Origin: Lachnoclostridium phytofermentans | GTDB lineage: Bacteria; Bacillota; Clostridia; Lachnospirales; Lachnospiraceae | DNA: 64,000 nucleotides | Assembly (NCBI RefSeq): GCF_000733755.1 | Contig: NZ_JPOF01000002.1 | Location: 62,001-126,000 of the forward strand | Direction of reading: 5' to 3' | The notes under the pieces: generated by a model | Told to the model about the DNA's origin: nothing | Databases searched by the model: none | Seen by the model: only the letters and a program-made list of their open reading frames with translations | Made by a program: the position numbers and the translations under genes | In this document: piece after piece, positions 43,651 through 52,131 of the stretch | How the letters are laid out: each line of letters starts with the position of its first letter | Numbering within the stretch: the stretch's first letter is position 1

Positions 43651-44350
43651 GTAATTTTCGCAATTGTAGAATAGAGCGATATGCCGCTTCCTGCTCTGCG
43701 GCTTTCTTCGTACGTCCGGTTCCGATTTCTAAACATTCTTCATCCATCTTGGCCACTACCGTAAATTTTTTATTGTGATCCGGTCCGGTCTCCTGAAGTA
43801 ATTCATAACTTAGATGTTTCTTATAATCACTTTGAACAATTTCTTGCAAGATAGTCTTGCTATCATAAAAGAGCTTCTTATGTTCAATATCAGCTAAAAT
43901 AAAATTACTAATAAACTCTTTTGCATTAGCAAAACCACCATCCAAATAGATAGCACCAATAATTGCTTCTAACGCATCAGAAAGAATAGAATCTCTGTCT
44001 CTTCCTCCTGTGGCATCTTCCCCTTTTCCAAGAAATACATAATTACCGAGTTGTAGTTCTCTCGCACATAAAGCAAGAGTTTGCTCACATACCATACTCG
44101 CACGTAATTTCGTTAAATCTCCTTCTGGCATCTTGGAATGTTTTGCGAAAAGCCATTCGCTAGTCGTTAATTCTAATACCGCATCTCCTAAAAATTCCAA
44201 ACGCTCATTATTAGCCAACTTACTAAGCCTCTTCTCATTCGCAAAAGAGCTATGTGTTAACGCTTGTCTTAATAGACCTGGTTGCTCAAACGTATAATTT
44301 ATCTTTTGTTCAAATTCAGCCAACAATTTCTTCCCTGTTAACTCCGCCAT
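43646..44350 (-). CDS. rnc: Ribonuclease III
   Basis: Double-strand-specific endoribonuclease for rRNA processing and antisense RNA decay. The catalytic signature is NERLEFLGDAVLELT (about residues 47-61), and the second acidic cluster is in SDALEAIIGAIYLDGG. A C-terminal dsRNA-binding domain (about residues 160-232) includes ETGPDHNKKFTVVAKM and GTGRTKKAAEQEAA. The ATG has an AGGTGA site. First gene of the rnc-smc-ftsY block. Confidence 0.96.
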   Translation of the reverse strand: MAELTGKKLLAEFEQKINYTFEQPGLLRQALTHSSFANEKRLSKLANNERLEFLGDAVLELTTSEWLFAKHSKMPEGDLTKLRASMVCEQTLALCARELQLGNYVFLGKGEDATGGRDRDSILSDALEAIIGAIYLDGGFANAKEFISNFILADIEHKKLFYDSKTILQEIVQSDYKKHLSYELLQETGPDHNKKFTVVAKMDEECLEIGTGRTKKAAEQEAAYRSILQLRKLQ

Positions 44351-44438
44351 ATTTCACCTACCTATCCTATTGTAACATGAAAACACAAATATAATTTGCT
44401 ACATAGATATACTGTCACAAACTTGCTTTTTTAAAATT

Positions 44439-44478
44439 AAAAAAGGGTGTTGCCATCTGCACCGCTAAGGCAACACCC
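44439..44478 (-). terminator. Intrinsic terminator of plsX-acpP
   Basis: Perfect 10-bp arms GGGTGTTGCC and GGCAACACCC, followed on the minus strand by TTTTTT. It lies 8 bp beyond the acpP stop and separates it from rnc. Confidence 0.92.
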
Positions 44479-44485
44479 GATCATA

Positions 44486-44716
44486 TTATTCCAATGCATT
44501 CTTAATTTGTTCCACTGCATCCGCTACTGTTACAATATTCTCTGCCTCTTCGTTTGGAATCTCGATATCGAATTCTTCTTCGATTCCCATAATAATCTGG
44601 TAGATATCCAAAGAATCTGCTCCAAGATCATCAATGAATGTAGTCTCCATTGTAATTTCTTCTCCATCAATGTTTAATACTTCACCAATAATTTTTTGTA
44701 ATTTTTCAAATTCCAT
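44486..44716 (-). CDS. acpP: Acyl carrier protein
   Basis: A 76-aa acidic carrier of growing fatty-acyl chains. The phosphopantetheine serine is in [12 protein letters not shown]. The start is the ATG at 44716 ([11 protein letters not shown]), with AAAGGTG upstream; the in-frame GTG at 44725 belongs to the ribosome site. It follows plsX by 27 bp in the same transcript, the standard phospholipid/fatty-acid arrangement. Confidence 0.95.
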   Translation of the reverse strand: MEFEKLQKIIGEVLNIDGEEITMETTFIDDLGADSLDIYQIIMGIEEEFDIEIPNEEAENIVTVADAVEQIKNALE

Positions 44717-44743
44717 AACTGTCACCTTTCTTACTTATAATTT

Positions 44744-45754
44744 CTAATCTTCTTTTTTAATATTCTCTTTAATTTTACTTATGATATCATTTTCTTTAAA
44801 TGATATACACTGAATGATAGAATTTTTGATTTCTACTGCATTCGAACTACCGTGGCTCTTCACCACAAGACCATTGAGACCAAGCATCGGTGCTCCACCG
44901 TAACTTGATAGGTCAAAATCCTTTAAGGTTCGTTTCAGTGCTGGCTTAACTAACGCTGCACCGATTGTACTAACCGTTGTGCTTGTAAGTCCGGCTTTGA
45001 TTTTTTTAACCAACGCACTCGCCAAGCCTTCATAAAGCTTTAAGATTACATTACCTACAAAGGCTTCACACACGATAACATCTGCTGCACCATTCGGAAT
45101 CTCTCGCGCTTCAATACTTCCGATAAAATTAATTTCATCGCAATTCTTTAAAAGCGGGAAGGTTTCTTTTACTAAAAGATTCCCCTTCTCTTCCTCTGCG
45201 CCGATATTAACGATTGCAACCCTTGGATTCTTAATTCCTACCACGTGTTCCATATAGATGGAACCCATCTTTGCGAATTGAACCAAATGAGACGCTCTAG
45301 CATCCACATTCGCTCCACAATCCACCAATAGGGAAACCCCATTCATAGTTGGAATTAAAGGAGCCAATGGCGGGCGTTCAACACCCTTAATCCTTCCGGC
45401 AATCAACTGCGCACCTACAAGCACTGCTCCTGTACTTCCTGCTGAAACAAATGCATCTGCTTCTCCATTCTTTACAAGATTAAGTGCGACAACAATCGAA
45501 GAGTCTTTTTTTCTACGGATAGCATTGACCGGTGCTTCGTCATTGGTTATCACCTCACTGGCTGCCACTACCTTAATACGATTCGAATCGTACGTATACT
45601 TCTTTAGTTCTTCTTGTACGGCGGTCAATTGACCCACTAAGTGTACTGTGATTTCAGGACATTCATTGACAGCTTCTACGGCGCCTTTGACAATCTCTGA
45701 CGGAGAATTGTCACCGCCCATTGCATCTACCGCAACTCTAACTGTACTTTGCAT
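44744..45754 (-). CDS. plsX: Phosphate acyltransferase PlsX
   Basis: Converts acyl-ACP to acyl-phosphate for PlsY in phospholipid synthesis. Motifs include VAVDAMGGDNSPSEIVKGA at the N-terminus, NDEAPVNAIRRKKDSSI, SAGSTGAVL and the C-terminal YGGAPMLGLNGLVVKSHGSSN. The start chosen is the ATG at 45754 (MQSTVRVAV), with AAAGGTAG upstream; the frame is open to 45778. Co-transcribed with acpP. The usual upstream rpmF is not here; cheR lies upstream instead. Confidence 0.95.
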   Translation of the reverse strand: MQSTVRVAVDAMGGDNSPSEIVKGAVEAVNECPEITVHLVGQLTAVQEELKKYTYDSNRIKVVAASEVITNDEAPVNAIRRKKDSSIVVALNLVKNGEADAFVSAGSTGAVLVGAQLIAGRIKGVERPPLAPLIPTMNGVSLLVDCGANVDARASHLVQFAKMGSIYMEHVVGIKNPRVAIVNIGAEEEKGNLLVKETFPLLKNCDEINFIGSIEAREIPNGAADVIVCEAFVGNVILKLYEGLASALVKKIKAGLTSTTVSTIGAALVKPALKRTLKDFDLSSYGGAPMLGLNGLVVKSHGSSNAVEIKNSIIQCISFKENDIISKIKENIKKED

Positions 45755-45844
45755 TTCTACCTTTCCTTTCCTCATCATTACCTATGTATCAATATAACCG
45801 ATTGCATATAAAAAATCAACCACTATTTTTCATACAAAAGTAAG

Positions 45845-45887
45845 ATAAAAAAGCTGTTATTCCGTAATGAATTACCGAATAACAGCT
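45845..45887 (-). terminator. Intrinsic terminator of cheR
   Basis: 17-bp arms AGCTGTTATTCGGTAAT and ATTACGGAATAACAGCT with one mismatch and a 2-nt loop, followed by TTTTTT on the minus strand. Confidence 0.88.
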
Positions 45888-45948
45888 GATGATTTTTTGT
45901 TGTATTTCAATGTATTTCTCAAGCTAACATTCAAATTGTCAATCCAAC

Positions 45949-46725
45949 TTAATCTTTTAAATAAAAGAAGGACTTTAAAGTGCTATACCCTAGGTTCTGT
46001 GGTTGAATGATTTGCTCAGTACTTCCAACAAATAATATCCCTTTCGGTTTTAATGCCTCGTTGAATTTCTGGTAAATAACATCCTTTGCTTCTTCTGTGA
46101 AGTAGATTAATACATTTCTACATACAATCAAATCCATTCCACTTGGATATGGATCCTTAAGCAAATTATGTTGGCGAAACTCAACACATGCTTTTACACT
46201 ATCAGAAATCTGATATGTACTGGCATTCACAGCAGTAAAATACTTTGTAATAAACTCCTGTGGCAACCCTTTTAGACTTTTACTGTTGTACAGACCCATT
46301 CTTGCCTTATCTAGTACCTGTTTATCAATATCTGTAGCAATTATCTTAATCTTAGACAATGGCATAAACTTTGATAGTAACATAACTAAGGAATATGGTT
46401 CATCTCCAGTTGAACATGCCGCACTCCAAATTTTTAAATTAGGAGACTTTTGCAAAAGAGAAGGTAAAACTTCCTTTTCTAATAAATGCCACTGTTCCGG
46501 ATTACGGTAAAACTCAGATACATTTATTGTAAGATAAGTAACAAACTCATCAAACATTACCTTATTTTGCTTTAGCACACTGACATACTCTGCATAAGTT
46601 GTGTACTTATGCTTTGTGATTAAAGAGTCAATCCGTCTCTTCATCTGACGCTCTTTATATGAATTCAAATCAATCTTGGTTAATTCAAAAACGTTTTTCT
46701 TAAAGACTTCATAACTATCCGTCAT
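45949..46725 (-). CDS. cheR: CheR-type chemoreceptor methyltransferase
   Basis: A SAM-dependent glutamate methyltransferase with the CheR N-terminal helical domain (YKERQMKRRIDSLI) and catalytic domain: NVSEFYRNPEQW, IWSAACSTGDEPYSL (SAM loop), IIATDIDKQVLDKARMG, and LIVCRNVLIYFTEEAKD. It normally methylates chemoreceptors; no other chemotaxis gene is in this window. The ATG at 46725 (MTDSYEVF) has GAGAGGG upstream. Single-gene transcript. Confidence 0.93.
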   Translation of the reverse strand: MTDSYEVFKKNVFELTKIDLNSYKERQMKRRIDSLITKHKYTTYAEYVSVLKQNKVMFDEFVTYLTINVSEFYRNPEQWHLLEKEVLPSLLQKSPNLKIWSAACSTGDEPYSLVMLLSKFMPLSKIKIIATDIDKQVLDKARMGLYNSKSLKGLPQEFITKYFTAVNASTYQISDSVKACVEFRQHNLLKDPYPSGMDLIVCRNVLIYFTEEAKDVIYQKFNEALKPKGILFVGSTEQIIQPQNLGYSTLKSFFYLKD

Positions 46726-46820
46726 TTTCCCTCTCATTCTGCCACTTTTGTGACTATATAATCAGGAGGAATTTTTGCACGCCAGCATAAATTCCGGAAT
46801 GAAAGTAATATTTCTTTTAT

Positions 46821-46883
46821 GTTATTCTTTCGATATTATTCTTTCGATATTATTCTTTCGATGTTATTCTTCGATGTTATTCC
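46821..46883. repeat. Minisatellite, 14-bp unit, about 4.5 copies
   Basis: Units of GTTATTCTTTCGAT or ATTATTCTTTCGAT, the fourth shortened to 13 bp, plus a partial fifth. Pyrimidine rich on the plus strand like the other arrays in the window. Confidence 0.85.
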
Positions 46884-46913
46884 TTTAAATTTACTTCTTA
46901 GAAAATTTTTAAA

Positions 46914-46957
46914 TTAGAAATGAATTTCTTAAAAACTTCTAAGAAATTCATTTCTAA
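46914..46957. repeat. Perfect 18-bp inverted repeat
   Basis: TTAGAAATGAATTTCTTA (46914-46931) and its exact complement (46940-46957) with an 8-nt loop. It may be the actual terminator of ispH-S1 (minus), although the flanking T tract is short. Confidence 0.7.
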
Positions 46958-47032
46958 AAATACTTATTCTAATAGATATTATTTCAAAAGAATTTTGTAC
47001 AAAAAAGTTTTGTTTCCAAAGATGTTACTACG

Positions 47033-47160
47033 AAAGAATTTTACTTCTAAAGAATTTTATTTCTAAAGAATTTTATTTCTAAAGAATTTTACTTCTAAAG
47101 AATTTTACTTCTAAAGAATTTTATTTCTAAAGAAATTTATTTCTAAAGAAATTTATTTCT
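47033..47160. repeat. Minisatellite, 16-bp unit, 8 copies
   Basis: Eight uninterrupted units of AAAGAATTTTATTTCT with C/T and T/A variants, ending 17 bp from the ispH-S1 stop codon. Each unit is partly self-complementary (AAAGAATTTT/TTTCT), so the RNA could form serial short stems. Adjacent TTTCTTTCAATCC resembles the 2126 repeat. Confidence 0.92.
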
Positions 47161-47176
47161 TTCAATCCTTATCCTA

Positions 47177-49117
47177 TTATTCTTCTGTAGTTGTTTCAGC
47201 TACTTCTTCTGCAGCTGGAGCTTCTAAAGCTTTGATGCTTAAACTGATCTTCTTATCTTCGCTGTTAAAATCTACAACCTTTGCTGTGATTTCCTGACCA
47301 ATCTTTAAGGCATCTGCTGGCTTCTCGATGTGCTCTCTGCTAATCTGTGAAACGTGAAGTAATGCATCAACACCTGGCTCTAATTCGATGAAAGCGCCAA
47401 ACTCTGTCATACGAGCAACTTTACCAGTTACTACATTACCAACAGCGTACTTCTCGTTAGCGTTAGCCCATGGATTCTGTTCTGGGAACTTAAGGCTTAA
47501 TGCAATCTTTTCACCTTGGATATCCTTGATGAATGCCTTTACAGAATCGCCAACCTTAAATACTTTCTTAGGACTTTCAATACGTCCCCAAGACATCTCA
47601 GAGATGTGAAGTAAACCATCAGCACCACCTAAATCGATGAATGCACCGAAATCAGTAACGTTCTTAACAGTACCTTCCACAACATCACCAACTTTAATCT
47701 TTGCAAATAATGCTTTCGATAATTCTTGTTTCTTAGCAACTAATAATTGCTTGCGATCACCAATAATTCTTCTTCTCTTAGGATTGAACTCACTGATTAC
47801 AAATTCAATTTCTTGATCCTTGAATTTCTCAAGATTCTTCTCGTATGTGTCACTATCTAAGGAAGCCGGGATGAAGATTCTAGCCTCATCTACGATTACA
47901 CTTAAGCCACCATCTAATACAGCAGCTACTTTTGCTTTTAATACTTCTTTGTTGTTAAATGCTTCTTCTAATCTCTTGCTACCTTTTTCTGCTGCAAGTC
48001 TCTTGTAAGTAAGAAGAACCTGACCTTCACCGTCATTTACTTTTAAAACTTTAACGGTCATTGTGTCACCTTCACTTACAACGGTTCTAAGGTCAACGTT
48101 TGGCTGGTTAGTATACTCATTTCTAGTGAGAATACCGTCTGCTTTGTATCCTATATTTAAGACGATCTCGTCTTCTTTTACACGAATAACTGTACCATCG
48201 ACTACCTCTCCGTTGTGTATTGTTACTAATGACTCCTCCAATAATTGTTCAAAACTCATTTCTGACATTCTAGTATGAACCTCCTTGATAATATTATTTG
48301 GGGTGGAAGCCCCTGCAGTAATACCTACGCTACGAAAAGATTTAAGTTGATTTAAATCCAGGTCAATAAGTTTCTGTATATAGTAAGTATTTGCACATTC
48401 CTTTTTAGAAATTTCGTAAAGCTTTCTCGTATTCGAACTATGCTTTCCTCCGATTACAATCATCGCTTCAGAAGTCTTTGATAGCGTCGCTGCTTCTGTC
48501 TGACGTTCCTCTGTGGCGTTGCATATCGTATTTAAAACAAGTATATCATAACCCTTTTTTGATATAATTTCAACTAATTCTTGAAAATTCTTGTAATTAA
48601 ATGTCGTTTGGGCTACAATACATACCTTTTGCTCAGAAGATAACTGAATTTTTTCGGCTTCTTCGGCATTACCAACTACAATAGCAGGGTTCTTACACCA
48701 ACCGATAATTCCAGCCACCTCCGGATGTTCTTTATCTCCTATCACAATTACCTGACGTCCTAGTTCACTCTGTTCTTTCACAATTCGATGAATTTTTAGT
48801 ACATAAGGGCAAGTTGCATCTACTATCTCAAAACTCGTCCCTTGTTCTCCCTCGATTTCCTTGATTTGATCTAGAACACTCTTTGGTACACCATGAGATC
48901 TTATCACTATTGTGCCCTTGTCAAGTTTTTTCAATTCATCCAATGAATGAATGACTTTAACTCCTCTATTTTCTAAATCCTTAACAACCTCATCATTATG
49001 AATGATAGGCCCATAAGTATAAACTTCTTTCCCATTCGATATTTCTTCGTATACCTTATCAACTGCTCTTTTTACACCAAAGCAAAAGCCTGCTGTTTTT
49101 GCAAGTGTTATCTTCAC
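47177..49117 (-). CDS. ispH: Fused HMBPP reductase IspH and S1 RNA-binding protein
   Basis: An approximately 646-aa bifunctional protein. Residues 1-280 are IspH, the [4Fe-4S] enzyme that makes IPP and DMAPP at the end of the MEP pathway; its three cluster cysteines are in GFCFGV, DATCPYV and NTICNAT. Residues about 300-640 carry four S1 domains, the last two with DFGAFIDLGGADGLLHISEM and EFGAFIELEPGVDALLHVSQI. This fusion is known in Clostridia. The start is the GTG at 49117 with AAGG eight bases upstream; an upstream extension overlaps cmk and is rejected. Confidence 0.94.
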   Translation of the reverse strand: MKITLAKTAGFCFGVKRAVDKVYEEISNGKEVYTYGPIIHNDEVVKDLENRGVKVIHSLDELKKLDKGTIVIRSHGVPKSVLDQIKEIEGEQGTSFEIVDATCPYVLKIHRIVKEQSELGRQVIVIGDKEHPEVAGIIGWCKNPAIVVGNAEEAEKIQLSSEQKVCIVAQTTFNYKNFQELVEIISKKGYDILVLNTICNATEERQTEAATLSKTSEAMIVIGGKHSSNTRKLYEISKKECANTYYIQKLIDLDLNQLKSFRSVGITAGASTPNNIIKEVHTRMSEMSFEQLLEESLVTIHNGEVVDGTVIRVKEDEIVLNIGYKADGILTRNEYTNQPNVDLRTVVSEGDTMTVKVLKVNDGEGQVLLTYKRLAAEKGSKRLEEAFNNKEVLKAKVAAVLDGGLSVIVDEARIFIPASLDSDTYEKNLEKFKDQEIEFVISEFNPKRRRIIGDRKQLLVAKKQELSKALFAKIKVGDVVEGTVKNVTDFGAFIDLGGADGLLHISEMSWGRIESPKKVFKVGDSVKAFIKDIQGEKIALSLKFPEQNPWANANEKYAVGNVVTGKVARMTEFGAFIELEPGVDALLHVSQISREHIEKPADALKIGQEITAKVVDFNSEDKKISLSIKALEAPAAEEVAETTTEE

Positions 49118-49139
49118 AACTTCTACCTTAGTCTGTTTT

Positions 49140-49826
49140 CTACTTATTCTTCGCTTCATAAAATAGATTAAGAATGTGAGTGGCAACTTCTTTGATTGTC
49201 ATCGCTGAACTATCCACTAATATCGCATCCTTCGCTTGACAAAGCGGAGAGATATCACGATTCATATCCCGATGATCACGATCAATAATACTCTTTTCTA
49301 TTTCTTCTAGTGAAACAGACTCTCCCTTTCTAATTAATTCCTCATATCTACGATTGGCGCGAACTCTGGAACTTGCGGTTAAATAAACTTTTAAATCAGC
49401 ATTTGGTAATACATGGGTTCCTATATCTCTACCATCCATTACAACGTTCTCTGTAGCAGCAAGTCTTTGCTGTAATTCCACTAACTTCTTACGAACCTGT
49501 CCTTTTACGGAGCATGCAGATGCCATAGTTCCTGCTTCTACTGAACGAATCAATCCGTTTACATTTTCTCCATTTAATAAAACCTGCTGTTCCCCCTGTT
49601 CGAACGCAATAGAGATATCTACTTGCTCACAGGCTTTAGTCACAGCATCTTCCTCTTCTAAAGAAATATTTTCACGAACGAAATAAAGTCCCATAGCACG
49701 ATACATCGCACCTGTATCAATATAAATGTACCCCAGTTGCTTCGCGATTTGCCTAGCTATTGTGCTTTTTCCAGCACCAGCAGGCCCATCGATAGCAATA
49801 CTGTAGTATTTTTTGTCTATTTTCAA
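49140..49826 (-). CDS. cmk: Cytidylate kinase
   Basis: Phosphorylates CMP and dCMP. P-loop IDGPAGAGKSTIARQIA at the N-terminus, DTGAMYRAMG, and the C-terminal DGRDIGTHVLPNADLKVYL and RDHRDMNRDISPL motifs are those of Cmk. TTG start with AGGAGGAAGG upstream. The cmk-ispH-rpsA gene order is conserved in Firmicutes. It is followed 22 bp later by the ispH-S1 fusion and preceded by the FAD oxidoreductase. Confidence 0.95.
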   Translation of the reverse strand: MKIDKKYYSIAIDGPAGAGKSTIARQIAKQLGYIYIDTGAMYRAMGLYFVRENISLEEEDAVTKACEQVDISIAFEQGEQQVLLNGENVNGLIRSVEAGTMASACSVKGQVRKKLVELQQRLAATENVVMDGRDIGTHVLPNADLKVYLTASSRVRANRRYEELIRKGESVSLEEIEKSIIDRDHRDMNRDISPLCQAKDAILVDSSAMTIKEVATHILNLFYEAKNK

Positions 49827-49838
49827 TGAACCTTCCTC

Positions 49839-51182
49839 CTAATTTTCTGCAACAGCTCTTCCGGCTGCAACACCAGTTGACCATGCAATTTGTAAATTAT
49901 AGCCACCGGTTAGCGCATCAAGGTCTAAGACCTCACCAACAAAATAAACCCCCTGAATTAGTTTGGATTCCATTGTGGTAGGATCGATTTCTTTTACTTT
50001 AATTCCGCCTTTTGTAACAACGGCTTCATTAAATCCACCAAAGCGTGCAATTTTAAAGGTCATATTTTTTAAGCATTCTACCAACCTTGCGCGTTCTTCC
50101 TTTGTTATGGCATTCACCTGTTTGTCCGGTGGTATTTCACTAAGTGTTATTATAATGCCTATTAATTTTTGTGGCAATAGATGATCTAAGGAATTTTTAA
50201 ATTGTTTATTTTTATATTCTTCAAAATCCCTTAGAATTCTTGCATCCAACTGCTCATATGACAGGGCTGGTTTTAAATCCAGATGAAGCATCAATTCGCA
50301 GTCATTTAGATAGGGAAGTAAAATACTTGTACCACTTAAAATTACAGGCCCACTGACTCCAAAATGGGTAAATAACATCTCACCAAATGCACGATAAAGT
50401 TCTTTTCCTACTGGAATCTTCTTTTTCTTTTTTCCTTTTTTTACTTGTTCTTGTTCTAATGTTTCTGAAGCAGAATCTTTTTCTGATTCAGATATTTTTG
50501 CTTCCCCAGCAGTTATGGTTACTTCGATGTTCTTAAGCGATAATCCCTGCAACTCTTTTGCATATTCTTCTTGCAAATGCATAGAAACAAGCGAAGGGTA
50601 TCTTGGGGTTATTTCATGCCCAAATTCCTTTGCAAATCGATAACCATCTCCGGTTGATCCTGTGGATGGATAAGACAAGCCCCCTGTAGCAACAATGACA
50701 GAACTACCTTCTACAAAAGTACCATTTGCCAAAGTAATACCAGTCACCCTGCCAGCTTTCTCATGCAAACAAGTAACTTCAGCATTGAAGTGAATTTTTA
50801 CCCCCAGCCTTCTCATCTCTCTCTCAAGAGAAGAAATAACATCGGAGGAATGATCAGATACAGGAAATACTCTATTTCCACGTTCGACTTTGGTTTTAAG
50901 CCCTAACTCTTCAAAGAAATTTATGGTATCCTCGTTGGTAAAGGAATATAATGAACTAAACATAAATTTTTGATTTGTAACTATATTAGCAAATATATTC
51001 TCTAAGTCAGAAGCATTGGTTATATTACATCTTCCTTTTCCGGTAATATAAATCTTCTTTCCTAACTTTTCATTTTTCTCATATAACTCAACTTTTTTCT
51101 TTTTTCTTGCAGCCATGATAGCTGCTATCATACCAGCAGCTCCACCACCTACGACTAGGATTTTATCTTCCACATTAACCAT
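49839..51182 (-). CDS. HI0933-like NAD(P)/FAD-dependent oxidoreductase
   Basis: A flavoprotein of the HI0933/YhiN family. The Rossmann motif is ILVVGGGAAGMIAAIMAA, followed by the family signature LYEKNEKLGKKIYITGKGRCNITN; the C-terminal block is VYFVGEVLDLDALTGGYNLQIAWSTG. Reaction unknown. Between about residues 230 and 255 there is an Asp/Ser/Glu-rich then Lys-rich insertion (KKGKKKKK). The start is uncertain: ATG at 51182 has GGAAAGG very close, GTG at 51173 is better spaced, and the frame is open to 51248. Upstream of cmk in the same direction. Confidence 0.9.
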   Translation of the reverse strand: MVNVEDKILVVGGGAAGMIAAIMAARKKKKVELYEKNEKLGKKIYITGKGRCNITNASDLENIFANIVTNQKFMFSSLYSFTNEDTINFFEELGLKTKVERGNRVFPVSDHSSDVISSLEREMRRLGVKIHFNAEVTCLHEKAGRVTGITLANGTFVEGSSVIVATGGLSYPSTGSTGDGYRFAKEFGHEITPRYPSLVSMHLQEEYAKELQGLSLKNIEVTITAGEAKISESEKDSASETLEQEQVKKGKKKKKIPVGKELYRAFGEMLFTHFGVSGPVILSGTSILLPYLNDCELMLHLDLKPALSYEQLDARILRDFEEYKNKQFKNSLDHLLPQKLIGIIITLSEIPPDKQVNAITKEERARLVECLKNMTFKIARFGGFNEAVVTKGGIKVKEIDPTTMESKLIQGVYFVGEVLDLDALTGGYNLQIAWSTGVAAGRAVAEN

Positions 51183-51314
51183 ACCTTTCCATAACTCATA
51201 ATGTGCTCCATTGGCACAAATATATGTGAAAATCTTGATTTTACTCATATATCTTATGGGTTACCTTTTCTTAATCTATCTTTCTCTATCGTAAAATTTT
51301 AAACTTCTTTCTTA

Positions 51315-51378
51315 TGAAAAAGAGACCGAACAACACACCCGAAATCGTACGATATTCGTTATGTCTTGCTTAGTCTCC
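51315..51378 (-). terminator. Probable terminator of the GerMN gene
   Basis: Minus-strand GGAGAC and GTCTCT pair around a 46-nt interior containing the palindrome ATCGTACGAT, followed by TTTTC. Long loop, so only moderate support. Confidence 0.5.
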
Positions 51379-51384
51379 TTTTCC

Positions 51385-51939
51385 TTACTTCTGCGTTTCC
51401 ATATATACATGATTGATATCAAATTCAAAATGTCCTGACGCATACGGACCATCCATCACACGAAAAACTACTTTATTATAGGTATCTGATAAATTATCCA
51501 GTAAACTTTGTGCTATCGCATCTAAAATTTCAGCTTCAACGGAGCTACCTACATTTTTTACCGGTGGCTGATCTCCTGTAAAACTAACAATGACCATATT
51601 CTCATTCGTTGTAACAGAATCAATTCCAATTGTGAATGATTCATCTTCCATAGACTCCACTACCTTATCTACGATTAGTTCCGGTGTTATCTCTGTATCG
51701 GAAGGAACCATTGCTATTACGGATATTTTCTCAGCAGTATCTGCACTGATAGAATATATTGAAAGTTCTTTTTCATTTATCTGTATCTCTGGCGTAGCTG
51801 GTGTCTGGGTAATTGTCGGAAGTGTGGTCAGTAACGGTTCTTGCTTTTGCTCTAGATTATTAGGACCACTACAACCCCAAACATAAACCATGCAAAGAAA
51901 TACAACTGAGACTAATCCAACCAATTTCTTGTTTTTCAT
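51385..51939 (-). CDS. GerMN-domain lipoprotein
   Basis: A 184-aa exported lipoprotein. The signal peptide ends in the lipobox-like YVWGC (Cys23), followed by a Thr/Pro-rich spacer, then a GerMN domain of about 120 residues (SADTAEKISVIAMVP, NENMVIVSFTGDQPP, LLDNLSDTYNKVVFRV). GerMN domains occur in spore-germination and cell-surface proteins such as GerM; the exact role here is unknown. ATG with GGAGACATG upstream. Separate transcript. Confidence 0.83.
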   Translation of the reverse strand: MKNKKLVGLVSVVFLCMVYVWGCSGPNNLEQKQEPLLTTLPTITQTPATPEIQINEKELSIYSISADTAEKISVIAMVPSDTEITPELIVDKVVESMEDESFTIGIDSVTTNENMVIVSFTGDQPPVKNVGSSVEAEILDAIAQSLLDNLSDTYNKVVFRVMDGPYASGHFEFDINHVYMETQK

Positions 51940-52131
51940 AATACATGTCTCCTTTATTCATAGCAGGGAATTACTTTCACATGTTTCACATAGAATTCAG
52001 TAATTTCTCGAGTATTTATCTTCCCCTAAAGAATAACGGCTAACTATGTCATTTCTATGGTAAAATCACAAAAAGAAAAGAAAAAGCGATTTATTTTCAT
52101 ATTTATTTCATTTTTCCTGTGTTTTTGATAG

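Larger units (their letters stand above)
46738..47176. other. Gene-free, repeat-filled region
   Basis: About 440 bp between ispH-S1 and cheR, made up of two minisatellites (46821-46883, 47033-47160) and an 18-bp perfect hairpin (46914-46957). The cheR promoter must lie near its right flank but I could not place it with confidence. Confidence 0.65.

Noticed and set aside
44400-44438. ACAAACTTGC followed by CTTTTTTAAAATTAAAAAAG as a fourth copy of the double-hairpin element
   Set aside because: Only about ten bases match and the second stem differs in sequence; kept as a possible fragment only.
49117-49186. N-terminal extension of IspH overlapping cmk
   Set aside because: The GTG at 49117 has a ribosome site and begins at the family's normal N-terminus; the extension only overlaps cmk.
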